From: Arcicella rosea
GTDB lineage: Bacteria; Bacteroidota; Bacteroidia; Cytophagales; Spirosomataceae
Direction: 5' to 3'
Assembly (NCBI RefSeq): GCF_040543805.1
Contig: NZ_JBEUMS010000007.1
Coordinates: 1 to 64,000, forward strand
DNA: 64,000 nucleotides
Positions 42,899 to 51,780 of the stretch are shown here, in pieces (the stretch's first letter is position 1; each line of letters begins with the position of its first letter). Below the pieces are notes generated by a model. It searched no databases. It worked only from the letters and a program-made list of their open reading frames with translations, and had not been told where the DNA came from. The position numbers and the translations under genes were made by a program.

Positions 42899-44497
42899 AT
42901 GAAAACCGTCGTTAAAAGTATTACTTTTTTTGTATTGATGACATGCTGTTTTCAATTCTCTCAAGCCCAAAGCGTGAAAAGAGTTGAAATCCCTTTGCCT
43001 TCAAGCAATTCCGAACTTTTCACCATTCCAATCAATGAACAAGGCGTTTTGGTACTTACTCAGTTAAGTAAAACCAATTTTACACTTACTAGATTTGATA
43101 CAAATTTAGACCAAATTTGGTCGATAAATGGTACTATTGACGGAAGTTTGGATTATGTAAAACATTGTTATGATGGTAAAAATTTGTACTTACTTTTTAG
43201 CCGCTACAGAAGTAATGTTTATGAAGTAGTTAAAGTAAATATTGGACCAGGTTTTATTGAGAAATACCAAATCATGTCAGTTGATAGAATGGAAGTTTCT
43301 GATTTTCAGGCAATCAATGCTTCTATTTTTATTGCAGGAATGGTGAATAATCAACCCGTAATTTTATTTACAAATCTTGTAGAACGCAAAACAAAAGTAT
43401 TACCAAGTGCTTTGAAAAGCCAAGCTGAGATTCAATCAATGGAATTGGATACCAGTACTGCTATCGTCAATGTTACTTATGCAGTAGGAACAAGAGGTAA
43501 AAACTATCAATTGGTTGTAAAATCGTTTGATGAAGACGGCAAGCAAATTTCGCAAGTAGTGATGAATCCAGAAAATGAATTTGCCATGATGAATGGGAAA
43601 TTGAATTTAGTTTCAGATTCTACCGAAGTAATGTTTGGTACTTATGGACATAAAAATTCAATTGGTTCATCTCGTGGACCAACTTCACAAGGAATTTACT
43701 TTTCTAAGTTGCTCGACAATGAAATTACCGATTTAAAATTCCATAGTTTTACTGAATTCAAGAACTTCTTCAATTTCATGGGCGAACGCCAAAAGGAAAA
43801 GCAAGAAAAGAAAATTCAGGATAAGAAAGAAAAAGGAGAAGATTTACGTTTAGATTATCGTTTGTTAGTTCACGACATCATCAAACAAGACGATAAGTAT
43901 ATCATGGTTGCTGAGGCTTTTTATGCAGATTATCGTTATAATAATTATAGCCCATTTGGTACTTATAATGGTTTTGGTAGTCCATATAGTTCGTTTTATA
44001 ATCCTTATCGTTGGGGCTATGGTTATTATGGTTTGTATTCGCCATTTAGTTCATATTATAGTCCGTGGGGTTGGGGAAACAGATATTATGGAAACCAACA
44101 GACTTTTGACGGTTGGATTTATACTCATGCAATTGTAGCTGCTTTTGATGAAAAAGGGAATTTACTTTGGGATAACAGCATCGAAATGAAGGATGTAAAA
44201 GAACAAAAGCTAAGTGAAAAAGTAAAAGCATCTGTAAAAGGAGATGAAATTACACTTTCATACAGCAACAAAGGGCAAATTTTCACTAAAATCATCAAAG
44301 GCGACAAAGTACTTGAAGATACACAAAGTGCTAAAGTAGCCACTCAGTTAGAAGGAGATAAGGTAAAACAAACAACTTCTGATGCAATTGATTATTGGTA
44401 TAAAAACTATTTCATTGCTTCTGGTTATCAGCGAATTACGAATGATAATGAAGGTGGAAGAAGAAATGTATTTTACATGAATAAGATTTCATTTTAG
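42899..44497 (+). CDS. Exported protein with aromatic low-complexity insert, unknown function
   Basis: The 532-residue protein has a Sec signal (residues about 1-23, ending SQA). Its first 290 residues look propeller-like, with repeated beta segments such as NLDQIWSINGTIDGS and KNLYLLFSRYRSNVYEVVKV. A charged Lys/Glu stretch (about 297-320) follows. Residues of about 341-406 form a Tyr/Ser/Pro/Gly/Trp-rich low-complexity insert (YNNYSPFGTYNGFG, then NPYRWGYGYYGLYSP) inside an otherwise folded domain. Antiparallel beta segments resume to the end. Flanking genes (EVE, methyltransferase) give no hint. I do not recognise the family. The insert may drive adhesion or self-association, which is speculation. 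Confidence 0.75.
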   Translation: MKTVVKSITFFVLMTCCFQFSQAQSVKRVEIPLPSSNSELFTIPINEQGVLVLTQLSKTNFTLTRFDTNLDQIWSINGTIDGSLDYVKHCYDGKNLYLLFSRYRSNVYEVVKVNIGPGFIEKYQIMSVDRMEVSDFQAINASIFIAGMVNNQPVILFTNLVERKTKVLPSALKSQAEIQSMELDTSTAIVNVTYAVGTRGKNYQLVVKSFDEDGKQISQVVMNPENEFAMMNGKLNLVSDSTEVMFGTYGHKNSIGSSRGPTSQGIYFSKLLDNEITDLKFHSFTEFKNFFNFMGERQKEKQEKKIQDKKEKGEDLRLDYRLLVHDIIKQDDKYIMVAEAFYADYRYNNYSPFGTYNGFGSPYSSFYNPYRWGYGYYGLYSPFSSYYSPWGWGNRYYGNQQTFDGWIYTHAIVAAFDEKGNLLWDNSIEMKDVKEQKLSEKVKASVKGDEITLSYSNKGQIFTKIIKGDKVLEDTQSAKVATQLEGDKVKQTTSDAIDYWYKNYFIASGYQRITNDNEGGRRNVFYMNKISF

Positions 44498-44525
44498 TTC
44501 AAACAAAGGCTTTTGAGTAACTTGC

Positions 44526-44553
44526 AGCGGTATCTAGGGATACCGCTTTTTTT
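44526..44553 (+). terminator. Rho-independent terminator after the 532-residue gene
   Basis: AGCGGTATC (44526-44534) pairs with GATACCGCT (44539-44547) over loop TAGG, followed by a run of seven T residues. Confidence 0.9.
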
Positions 44554-44594
44554 ATGGATGAAAAAATCATTACAGATTTCATAGACATTACATT

Positions 44595-45491
44595 ATGCAA
44601 CAAGAAATTATTAAACTTGAAACCCCACAAAACTGGAAAGAATACCAATTGATAGATTCTGGAGGTTTTGAGAAATTAGAGAAATTTGGTAAATACATTT
44701 TGCGCCGTCCAGAGCCACAAGCTGCTTGGGATAAATCGATGCCAGAAGCAGAATGGGAGAGAACGGCAAACGCTACTTTTAAAAAAGATAAAGGTTCGCA
44801 AGAAAAAGGAGAGTGGATTTTAAAAAAAGGAATGGAAGAGCGTTGGTTTATGCCTTATAAAACAGATGCTTTAGATTTGAATTTTAAGTTAGCACTTTCT
44901 TCTTTCAAACATGTTGGTATATTTCCTGAACAAGCTTCAAACTGGGAATTTATCATGGATAAAGTGAAGAAACTTCCTGTTAAAAACCCGAAAGTACTCA
45001 ATATATTTGCTTACACGGGTGGTGCTTCAATTGCTGCTAAACAAGCTGGAGCAGATATTACTCATGTTGATTCTATCAAACAAGTAATTTCATGGTCGAG
45101 AGAAAACATGGAAGCTAGTAACTTAGAGAATATACGTTGGGTTGTTGAAGATGCGCTTAAATTTGTAAAGCGTGAAGCCAAGCGTGGTAATATTTATCAA
45201 GGAATTATTTTAGATCCACCCGCTTATGGTCGTGGACCAGATGGCGAAAAGTGGATTTTAGAAGAACAAATCAATGAATTATTGAAAACTGTAGCACAAA
45301 TTCTTGATAAAGAAAATTACTTCTTAATCTTGAATATGTATTCGATGGGCTTCTCTTCATTAATTGTTGAAAATTTAGTCAAATGTTCTTTTAGCCAAAC
45401 TCAAAATCATGAATTTGGTGAATTATATCTACAAGATGATTTTAACAAAAAACTTCCTTTAGGAGTGTTTTACAGATTTGCTAGCGTTTAG
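44595..45491 (+). CDS. Class I SAM-dependent methyltransferase, 23S rRNA RlmI/K-type
   Basis: The 298-residue protein belongs to the SAM-dependent methyltransferase group related to RlmI and RlmK. SAM-binding motif I is NIFAYTGGASIAAKQAGA (about 137-154), followed by THVDSIKQVISWSRENMEAS (motif II). The motif IV catalytic region is GIILDPPAYGRGP with DPPAY. It lacks the N-terminal PUA domain of RlmI, since residues 1-80 are short and different. The DPPxY motif points to base methylation of RNA or cytosine-C5-like chemistry, but the target position is uncertain. Its stop codon overlaps, on the opposite strand, the stop of a 22-codon ORF (45488-45556). Confidence 0.85.
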   Translation: MQQEIIKLETPQNWKEYQLIDSGGFEKLEKFGKYILRRPEPQAAWDKSMPEAEWERTANATFKKDKGSQEKGEWILKKGMEERWFMPYKTDALDLNFKLALSSFKHVGIFPEQASNWEFIMDKVKKLPVKNPKVLNIFAYTGGASIAAKQAGADITHVDSIKQVISWSRENMEASNLENIRWVVEDALKFVKREAKRGNIYQGIILDPPAYGRGPDGEKWILEEQINELLKTVAQILDKENYFLILNMYSMGFSSLIVENLVKCSFSQTQNHEFGELYLQDDFNKKLPLGVFYRFASV

Positions 45492-45556
45492 TGGGCTAAT
45501 ACTTCGATAGCTTTTAATAGAATTAAAAAAAGCACGAAATAGTACATTTTTTTCAT
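45488..45556 (-). CDS. 22-residue hydrophobic peptide (small ORF)
   Basis: The ATG at 45556 opens a frame of 22 codons ending TAA at 45488. The peptide starts MKKMYYFVLFLILLK and ends AIEVLAH: a basic N-terminus, a hydrophobic core (residues 5-14) and an amphipathic end, like small membrane peptides. Its support is positional. A perfect Bacteroidota promoter, TTTG-N20-TACTTTTG, lies at 45625-45594 on the same strand, putting the transcript start about 30 nt before the ATG. The 3' end overlaps the methyltransferase stop by 4 nt. No homologue was checked. It could be a small membrane regulator or a type I toxin-like peptide, or the promoter could make an untranslated RNA. Confidence 0.5.
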   Translation of the reverse strand: MKKMYYFVLFLILLKAIEVLAH

Positions 45557-45575
45557 TGGTATGTTTTATTTTTTA

Positions 45576-45688
45576 GTGGTTAATTATTTGATACAAAAGT
45601 AGTTATATTCTATTCGTTTTTCAAAAGAAAATATTTCAAAAAAACAGTTTTTATAGAAAAATAATATTGTAGCAGAATAATTAACCAC
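45576..45688. repeat. 13-bp inverted repeat flanking the small-ORF promoter
   Basis: GTGGTTAATTATT (45576-45588) is the exact reverse complement of AATAATTAACCAC (45676-45688). The arms enclose 87 bp that contain the promoter of the small ORF. The left arm overlies the predicted transcription start. The whole resembles a short MITE or a long-range RNA hairpin at the 3' end of the metal efflux operon. Confidence 0.7.
45594..45625 (-). promoter_or_regulatory. Consensus Bacteroidota promoter of the small ORF
   Basis: On the minus strand, TTTG (45625-45622), a 20-nt spacer and TACTTTTG (45601-45594) match TTTG-N19-21-TAnnTTTG with no mismatch. It is the best promoter match I found in the window. 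Confidence 0.7.
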
Positions 45689-45708
45689 CAAATTTTTACC
45701 AAGCAATT

Positions 45709-48700
45709 CTATTTATTACGATATACTCTTTCGTAAAATAATGGAAAGATAAATAATGTTAGAATCGTTGCTCCAATCATTCCGCCGATTACCACAATCG
45801 CTAAAGGTTTTTGTGATTCCGAACCAATTCCTGAAGAAGTAGCTGCTGGCAACATCCCAAAAATTCCCATCAAAGCAGTCATCATTACTGGTCTTACTCT
45901 CGACTGGACTCCTTGCATTATGGATTCATGAAGTGATAATTTTCGATGAAGATTATCTTTAAATACTTCAATCATGATAACACCATTTTGAATACAAATA
46001 CCGAAGAGCGCAATAAAGCCAATTCCTGCCGAAATACTAAAATTTGTACCAGTAATTAAAAGTGCTAAAGAACCACCAATGATGGCAAAAGGTACATTCG
46101 TAAACACCAAACCGGCATCTTTCAAACTACCAAACATTAAATAAAGGATAAAGAAAATCGTAAGCATTGAAATTGGAACTACTTGAGCCAAACGTTTTGA
46201 GGCTCTTTGTTGGTTTTCAAAATCACCTTTCCATTTCATTTCATAACCTTTAGGTAAGGAATGTACTACCTTGTTCACTTCTTTTTGTGCTTCTTCGATG
46301 GTACTTCCCATATCACGACCACGTACTGAGAATTTCACGGCGATAAAACGTTTTGTATCTTCTCTGAAAATCAAACTTGGTCCAGTCAAAGTACGAATAG
46401 TAGCAATTTCTTTGATTGGAATTTTTGTTCCGTTCATTGTTGGTACCATCAAGTCGCCAATTTCAGCTTCTGATTTACGATATTCTGGTTGAAAACGAAT
46501 TCTAATATCAAATTTACGTTCGCCTTCAAATAATTGACTTGCCGTTTGTCCACCAATTGCCATTGACACAACCGCCTCTGCATCTGCGGCTTGAACACCG
46601 TATAAGTCCATTTTTTGTTGGTCAAGTTCGATGCGTAATTCAGGCTGTCCTAAGTTTTTGATGATTCCTAAATCTTCAATACCTTCAATTTTTTTCAAAA
46701 CATCGTTTACTTTTTCTGCTTCTTTTTCTAAGTACTCAAAATCTTGACCATAGATTTTTACTGCAATAGAGCCTTTTACACCAGAAACTGCTTCTTCAAC
46801 ATTGTCCATAATTGGCTGAGAAAAACCAAGACTTACTCCTTGGAATACGTCTAATTTCTTTTGCATTTGCTCAATTAATTGGGCTTTTGTTAAACCACTT
46901 TTCCATTCTTTTTGCGGATAAATATCAACGTGAAATTCAACATTATAAAAACCTGTTGGGTCAGTACCATCATTTGGTCGCCCAGCTTGTGACATTACTT
47001 GTCGAACTTCTGGAAAACCTTCAAATACTTTACGCATATCGTTTGCATAACGAACAGATTCATTCAAACTGATACTTCTTGGCATGGTGGCTCTTACATA
47101 AATAGAGCCTTCGTTCAATTGTGGAAGGAACTCCGTTCCATGAATTGTGAGTGTCCATAAACCAACTATGGTTGTGATTGCTGTAATAATAAAGGTTTTC
47201 TTTTGATGAGAAAAACAGTAATTAAACAGTTTCATTGAGTATTTTAGAATAGCATCGACAAAGAAATTAGATTTTTCTTTAACGTTCTTATTCATCAAAA
47301 TACTCACCATTACAGGAACAAGTGTCAGCGTAAAAATCAAAGCACCCAACAAGGCAGCACCCAATGTCCAAGCCAAAGGTGTAAACATTTTTCCTTCTAC
47401 TTTTTGAAAAGCAAAAATCGGCAAAAGGGCAACCAAAATAATTACTTTAGAAGTAAAAATAGCTTTACCCATTGAAGTACCAGTACGTTTAATCAGCGAT
47501 AATTTAGCTAATTTATTAAAACGTTCCATACCAACTTCGTGGGCTTTATGGGAAAGTACCACAATCAATCCTTCTACAACGACGACAGTTCCATCAATGA
47601 TAATCCCGAAATCAACGGCTCCTAGTGAAAGTAAATTCACAGACATTCCCATTAATTTCAAACAAGTAAAGGCAAAAAGTAATGCTAATGGAATAATCAT
47701 CGCCACAATCAAGGATGCTCGCCAGTCAGCCAAAAAGATAAGTACCATTAAAGTAACTAGAACAATTCCTTCCATTAAATTATGAGAAACTGTTTCAATA
47801 CAGAAATCAAGTAAGGTTTGACGATTATAAAAAGCCTTAATGTTGATGTCAACTGGAAGAATTTTAGTATTCAATTCTTCAACTTTTTCATTCAAACTTT
47901 TGATAACTGCCGAAGGGTCTTCGCCTTTTCGCATGACAACAATTCCTTCAACGGCATCATTATTTTGTCCACGTCCTACTTGTCCTAATTTGGGTAAAGC
48001 TGATTCGTTAACAGTCGCAACAGTTTTCACATAAACTGGAACACCGTTAATATTTTCAACCAAGATATTTTCGATGTCAGAGATTTTGGCTAGTAAACCA
48101 ATTCCTCGTACAACATAAGCTTGATTGTTTTTAGTGATAACATCGCCACCAACGTTAATATTACTTTTTTGAACCGCTTGAAAAACATCTAACGGTGTAA
48201 TATTATACGCTTGTAATAGATTCGGATTTACACTTATTTCATAAGTTTTTACTTCTCCGCCAAAACTTACAATATCAGCAACGCCCGGAACTGACCTTAA
48301 ATTTCTGTCAACTACCCAGTCCTGAATTTCTTTCAGTTTTCTGGCACTCAAGGATTTGGAATCTAATGTATATCTGAAAATTTCACCCGTTGGCCCATAA
48401 GGAGGTTGAATTTCAGGTTCGACGCCATCAGGAAGGCTTAATCCTTGTAAGGCATTATTGATTTGAATTCTAGCAAAATTATTATCAACGCCATCATCAA
48501 ACATTACAACGACAACCGATAAACCGAAAAGTGTTGTTGAGCGAACAGTCGTTTTTTTCTGTACTCCATTCATTGAAATTTCGAGTGGAGCAGTTACAAA
48601 CTTTTCTATTTCCTCTGCACTTCGCCCTTGCCACTGAGTAATGATAGTTACTTGGGTGTTGGTAACATCAGGAAAAGCATCTATGGGAGTATTGATAAAA

Positions 48701-48786
48701 CTAAAAATACCTCCAACAACGATAACAGCCGTGAAAAAAAATACGGCAAATTTGAATTTAAGCGATAAAGCCAATAGTGTCTTCAT
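45709..48786 (-). CDS. Heavy-metal RND efflux pump inner membrane subunit, CzcA type
   Basis: The 1025-residue protein has the 12-helix RND topology with two large periplasmic loops. It begins with TM1 (about 13-30) and the conserved INTPIDAFPDVTNTQVTI. TM4 carries the proton-relay motif DFGIIIDGTVVVVE with D392, D398 and E405, as in the CzcA divalent-metal branch. The second half has SGIGFIALFGICIQNGVIMI and GMLPAATSSGIGSESQKPLA. It exports divalent cations such as Co, Zn, Cd or Ni (copper/silver not excluded) with the adaptor and TolC-like genes just upstream. These are spaced 12 and 47 nt apart on the same strand. Confidence 0.95.
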   Translation of the reverse strand: MKTLLALSLKFKFAVFFFTAVIVVGGIFSFINTPIDAFPDVTNTQVTIITQWQGRSAEEIEKFVTAPLEISMNGVQKKTTVRSTTLFGLSVVVVMFDDGVDNNFARIQINNALQGLSLPDGVEPEIQPPYGPTGEIFRYTLDSKSLSARKLKEIQDWVVDRNLRSVPGVADIVSFGGEVKTYEISVNPNLLQAYNITPLDVFQAVQKSNINVGGDVITKNNQAYVVRGIGLLAKISDIENILVENINGVPVYVKTVATVNESALPKLGQVGRGQNNDAVEGIVVMRKGEDPSAVIKSLNEKVEELNTKILPVDINIKAFYNRQTLLDFCIETVSHNLMEGIVLVTLMVLIFLADWRASLIVAMIIPLALLFAFTCLKLMGMSVNLLSLGAVDFGIIIDGTVVVVEGLIVVLSHKAHEVGMERFNKLAKLSLIKRTGTSMGKAIFTSKVIILVALLPIFAFQKVEGKMFTPLAWTLGAALLGALIFTLTLVPVMVSILMNKNVKEKSNFFVDAILKYSMKLFNYCFSHQKKTFIITAITTIVGLWTLTIHGTEFLPQLNEGSIYVRATMPRSISLNESVRYANDMRKVFEGFPEVRQVMSQAGRPNDGTDPTGFYNVEFHVDIYPQKEWKSGLTKAQLIEQMQKKLDVFQGVSLGFSQPIMDNVEEAVSGVKGSIAVKIYGQDFEYLEKEAEKVNDVLKKIEGIEDLGIIKNLGQPELRIELDQQKMDLYGVQAADAEAVVSMAIGGQTASQLFEGERKFDIRIRFQPEYRKSEAEIGDLMVPTMNGTKIPIKEIATIRTLTGPSLIFREDTKRFIAVKFSVRGRDMGSTIEEAQKEVNKVVHSLPKGYEMKWKGDFENQQRASKRLAQVVPISMLTIFFILYLMFGSLKDAGLVFTNVPFAIIGGSLALLITGTNFSISAGIGFIALFGICIQNGVIMIEVFKDNLHRKLSLHESIMQGVQSRVRPVMMTALMGIFGMLPAATSSGIGSESQKPLAIVVIGGMIGATILTLFIFPLFYERVYRNK

Positions 48787-48798
48787 TGTATCGATTCC

Positions 48799-49890
48799 TT
48801 AATTATTTAAGGCATTATAGATCATTAATTGATTTTTTACTACTACTTTTTCTCCTTCAGCTAGGCCGTTGAATACAAAAGCTTTGTTGTCTAATACTTT
48901 TGCTACTTGTACTCTTCTGGCTTCTACCTCTTTAGCATTTTTATAGACGATTACAAAATTTCTATCTTTATCGAAAATGATAGATTCGGAAGGAATTGAT
49001 ACAATTTTTTGATTGTCAGAATAGCTCACAGTTACTTTTGCGAACATTTCTGGTTTTAGGATTTTTTCAGGATTGGGTAAGTTGATTCGTACTTGCATCG
49101 TTCTTGTTTGTGGGTCAAGAACATTGTTGATTTTATCAATTTTTCCTTGAAAAACTCTGTCTGGATAAGCTACTAATCTAATGGATGCTTGATAGCCCAC
49201 TTTGATTTTAGCTATGTCAGATTCATAGACATTGGCAATGATTTGTACGGTAGAAAGGTCAGCCACCGAAAAGAATGGACCAATGTCGCCTTCACGATAT
49301 GCCATTTTTTCTGAAATATTTCTGTTCACATCTACGATATAACCATCTATTGGAGCTTTTACAGTATAAAATGAATTTTTTACACCATAGATGCCTGAGA
49401 TTTCGTTGGCTCTTCTCAAGGTTCCTTCTGCTTTCAAAAGTTCATTTTGAGCGATTGTAATGTCTTTTTCAGAAGTTAAACCTGATTTATACAAGTCTTG
49501 TTGTACTTGTAAGTTTTTTTGTGCTGTCAGAAAATCAGACTTTGCGCCTACAATTTGGTTTTCAACATCAGCAACTTCAGAACTATGAATAATTGCCATA
49601 GATTGTCCTTTTCTAACATAATCGCCGAGTGTAACAGAAATTTTTTCAATTACACCATCTACCAAAGGTGAAACTTTTACTTGTTTTTCCTCAAATGGCG
49701 CAAGCTTTCCAGTCAATTGTAATTCACTTGAAATATTTTCAACAACGGCTGGTGCTAGAACCAATTCCTTACGAAGTTTATCCGAAAGAACGAATTCCTC
49801 TGAATTATCTGTCTTTGTCTCTTCTTTTTTTGATTGACAAGCTAGGCAAGTAGCCAAGAGAAAGCCTATAATGATTTTATTCTTTTTCAT
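48799..49890 (-). CDS. RND efflux periplasmic adaptor lipoprotein, CzcB type
   Basis: The ATG at 49890 (MKKNKIIIGFLLATCLACQ) gives 363 residues and exposes a lipoprotein signal ending LAC. A TTG 33 nt upstream is in frame but poorer. The membrane fusion protein layout is clear. An opening beta-barrel strand is followed by a lipoyl half-motif (DGVIEKISVTLGDYVRKGQS). A coiled-coil hairpin follows (about 90-145, VADVENQIVGAKSDF and KDITIAQNELLKAEGTLRRA). The second lipoyl half is TVKAPIDGYIVDVN, and the beta-barrel has VQIIANVYESDIAKIKVG. It links the RND pump to the TolC channel. No N-terminal His-rich extension is present. Confidence 0.94.
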   Translation of the reverse strand: MKKNKIIIGFLLATCLACQSKKEETKTDNSEEFVLSDKLRKELVLAPAVVENISSELQLTGKLAPFEEKQVKVSPLVDGVIEKISVTLGDYVRKGQSMAIIHSSEVADVENQIVGAKSDFLTAQKNLQVQQDLYKSGLTSEKDITIAQNELLKAEGTLRRANEISGIYGVKNSFYTVKAPIDGYIVDVNRNISEKMAYREGDIGPFFSVADLSTVQIIANVYESDIAKIKVGYQASIRLVAYPDRVFQGKIDKINNVLDPQTRTMQVRINLPNPEKILKPEMFAKVTVSYSDNQKIVSIPSESIIFDKDRNFVIVYKNAKEVEARRVQVAKVLDNKAFVFNGLAEGEKVVVKNQLMIYNALNN

Positions 49891-49937
49891 GATGTACGTG
49901 AAATAGTGTTTTAATTTTAGCAAAAAAATAGTGGTTC

Positions 49938-51191
49938 TTAAAGTACTTTTTTCCCAACAACAAAGTTGAGTTCTTCGATTGAACGCATTCTATCACTTTT
50001 TAGAGCATTGAGCTCTACAACCGAAGTTTTGTATGATTCAACAAAATCTACAAATTCAATTAAAGAAATATTTCTTTTCTGATAACTAGCTACAGCTCCT
50101 TCAATCAATGTATCGAAACTTCCAATGAATTTACTATCAATACTTTGTGCCAAGCGATTATTCTCTTGTACTTTCATAAAAGCCCTGAGTACATCATTTT
50201 GTAAACTTGTTTGCGCTTGTTCCAACGTTTTTTGAGCAGCCTCAATCCTGAAAGATGATGTTTTGATATTTCCTTGGTTTTTATTGAAAACAGGAAGGTC
50301 TATCTGTAAAGTAATAGCGTGATAGTTTGGAATGAAACTTCCGTTGCGATCATAAGAATAGCCAAGTCTAAGATCAGGCGTAGCCATCGCTTTTTGTAAA
50401 AGCAAATTTTCTTTTTCGTAGCGTACAGAAGCATCTTGCATTTTTAAATCATAGCGATTTTCAAAAGCCGTTGCTGTTAATTGTTCTAGTTTTAAATGAT
50501 TAATGCCAAGACTATCTAATGCTTTTTCATCAATTTTTGGAGCAATAAAAGAAGTCTCTTTCGTATTGAGCAATGTCCTTAAAATGCCTTGTTTTTCGAT
50601 AATCTGTTGGCGAAGCTCATTTTGTTCTTTTTTCAATGAGAATAAAAAGGCTTTTAAACGAATTACTTCTTTCAAAGGAATATTGCCTTTGCCATATTGT
50701 TCTTCATAAGCAACTAGCAGTTTCTGAAATGTCAGAATTTCCTCATCATACATCGCTACAGATTTTATAATGAAGAAAGTATCATAAAAATTAGTTCTTA
50801 ATTCAATCGCTAAAGTTCTCAGTAAATCATAATAATTGTATTCGCTAGCTTCAGTATTGATTTTCGCTAACTCAATCTGCCTGTTACGTTTCCCTGCTAA
50901 CAAAAAAAGTTGCTGAATTTGAAATGCTCTTTGTCCCATATTTCCGAGTGGGAGAGGCGTTTTTGTTTCTTGATTATAGATTTGCTGTTCTCCCGAAAAA
51001 GTTGGGTTGTCCCACAACTTAGCTTGAATAATTTGGGCTTTAGAGGCTTCGATATTATACTTTTGAGCCAATAAAAGTGCGTTGTTTTTTAAGAAAATTG
51101 CCTCTACGTCGTTTAAAGCAAGTTTCAAAGTATCCTGCGAGAATGTCTTGAAGCAAGTCAAAGACAGCAGAATAATCCATAAACGTTTCAT
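49938..51191 (-). CDS. TolC family outer membrane channel, CzcC type
   Basis: The 417-residue protein has a signal peptide (about 1-18, FKTFS) and the duplicated TolC pattern of long helices, KAQIIQAKLWDNPTFSGEQ and YEKENLLLQKAMATPDLRLG. A conserved DLPVFNKNQGNIKTSSFRIE precedes the second helical hairpin. The length fits CzcC-like channels. It is the first of three clearly linked genes for a metal efflux complex. The 169-nt region upstream holds a 9-bp hairpin (51241-51267) but no exact TAnnTTTG box, so the promoter or regulator site is not identified. Confidence 0.93.
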   Translation of the reverse strand: MKRLWIILLSLTCFKTFSQDTLKLALNDVEAIFLKNNALLLAQKYNIEASKAQIIQAKLWDNPTFSGEQQIYNQETKTPLPLGNMGQRAFQIQQLFLLAGKRNRQIELAKINTEASEYNYYDLLRTLAIELRTNFYDTFFIIKSVAMYDEEILTFQKLLVAYEEQYGKGNIPLKEVIRLKAFLFSLKKEQNELRQQIIEKQGILRTLLNTKETSFIAPKIDEKALDSLGINHLKLEQLTATAFENRYDLKMQDASVRYEKENLLLQKAMATPDLRLGYSYDRNGSFIPNYHAITLQIDLPVFNKNQGNIKTSSFRIEAAQKTLEQAQTSLQNDVLRAFMKVQENNRLAQSIDSKFIGSFDTLIEGAVASYQKRNISLIEFVDFVESYKTSVVELNALKSDRMRSIEELNFVVGKKVL

Positions 51192-51240
51192 TTTAGTGAT
51201 ATTATAATGAGAGAAAAAGAGAATACAACACGGTATTGTG

Positions 51241-51267
51241 CATTAGAAGTACATTTAGCTTCTAATG
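51241..51267. promoter_or_regulatory. Hairpin in the czc leader
   Basis: CATTAGAAG (51241-51249) pairs with CTTCTAATG (51259-51267) over a 9-nt loop, 50 nt before the TolC-like gene start. It may be a leader structure or an operator. Confidence 0.35.
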
Positions 51268-51360
51268 AAATTGATAAAATAATAAGCATAAGATTAGGCA
51301 AGACAGTAATTAGACTATCCTACAAAATCATTATATTATTTTTAAAATAAAGGAAGGAAA

Positions 51361-51732
51361 TCAAAGACGAAGTACTCTGATTTGTAAATATATTTTAGGA
51401 AGATAATTGAGTATTAATTGATGACTGAATACATAGTTTTCACTGATGTGATTAATGTAAACATGATGTGCATCTTTACTTGTTTTCGAGAACCATAAGG
51501 TGTAAAAATCTTCATCATCATTATCATCGGATTCCTCAGAATTAAAATGATTAGTGGCTACAAAATCATCAACTACATCTGGAGAATCAGAATGTGTACT
51601 TCGGGTAGGAAGTTTAAATTTGGTAACTTTTGAAGAACTAGCTTGTTGGAATTCCTTAGAACATAAAATTCCCTTTAATCCTAAACTTAGGAAAATAAAG
51701 GGAATTAGATATTTGATGAATTTAAATTTCAC
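51361..51732 (-). CDS. Small exported acidic protein upstream of the metal efflux operon
   Basis: The only plausible start in frame is GTG at 51732, giving 123 residues. Residues 1-24 form a signal peptide (MKFKFIKYLIPFIFLSLGLK). The mature part is strongly acidic, with NSEESDDNDDEDFYTLW, and carries scattered histidines (THSDS, TNHFN, DAHHVYINH, FSHQL). That composition would suit metal binding in the periplasm. The gene begins 48 nt after the infC stop and ends 169 nt before the TolC-like gene on the same strand. It may belong to the efflux unit or to the infC transcript. I do not recognise the family, and metal binding is inferred from composition only. Confidence 0.55.
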   Translation of the reverse strand: MKFKFIKYLIPFIFLSLGLKGILCSKEFQQASSSKVTKFKLPTRSTHSDSPDVVDDFVATNHFNSEESDDNDDEDFYTLWFSKTSKDAHHVYINHISENYVFSHQLILNYLPKIYLQIRVLRL

Positions 51733-51780
51733 AAGATGTAAGCGGTACTTAATTGAGTTTGTAACGCCTATTGGTCAATT

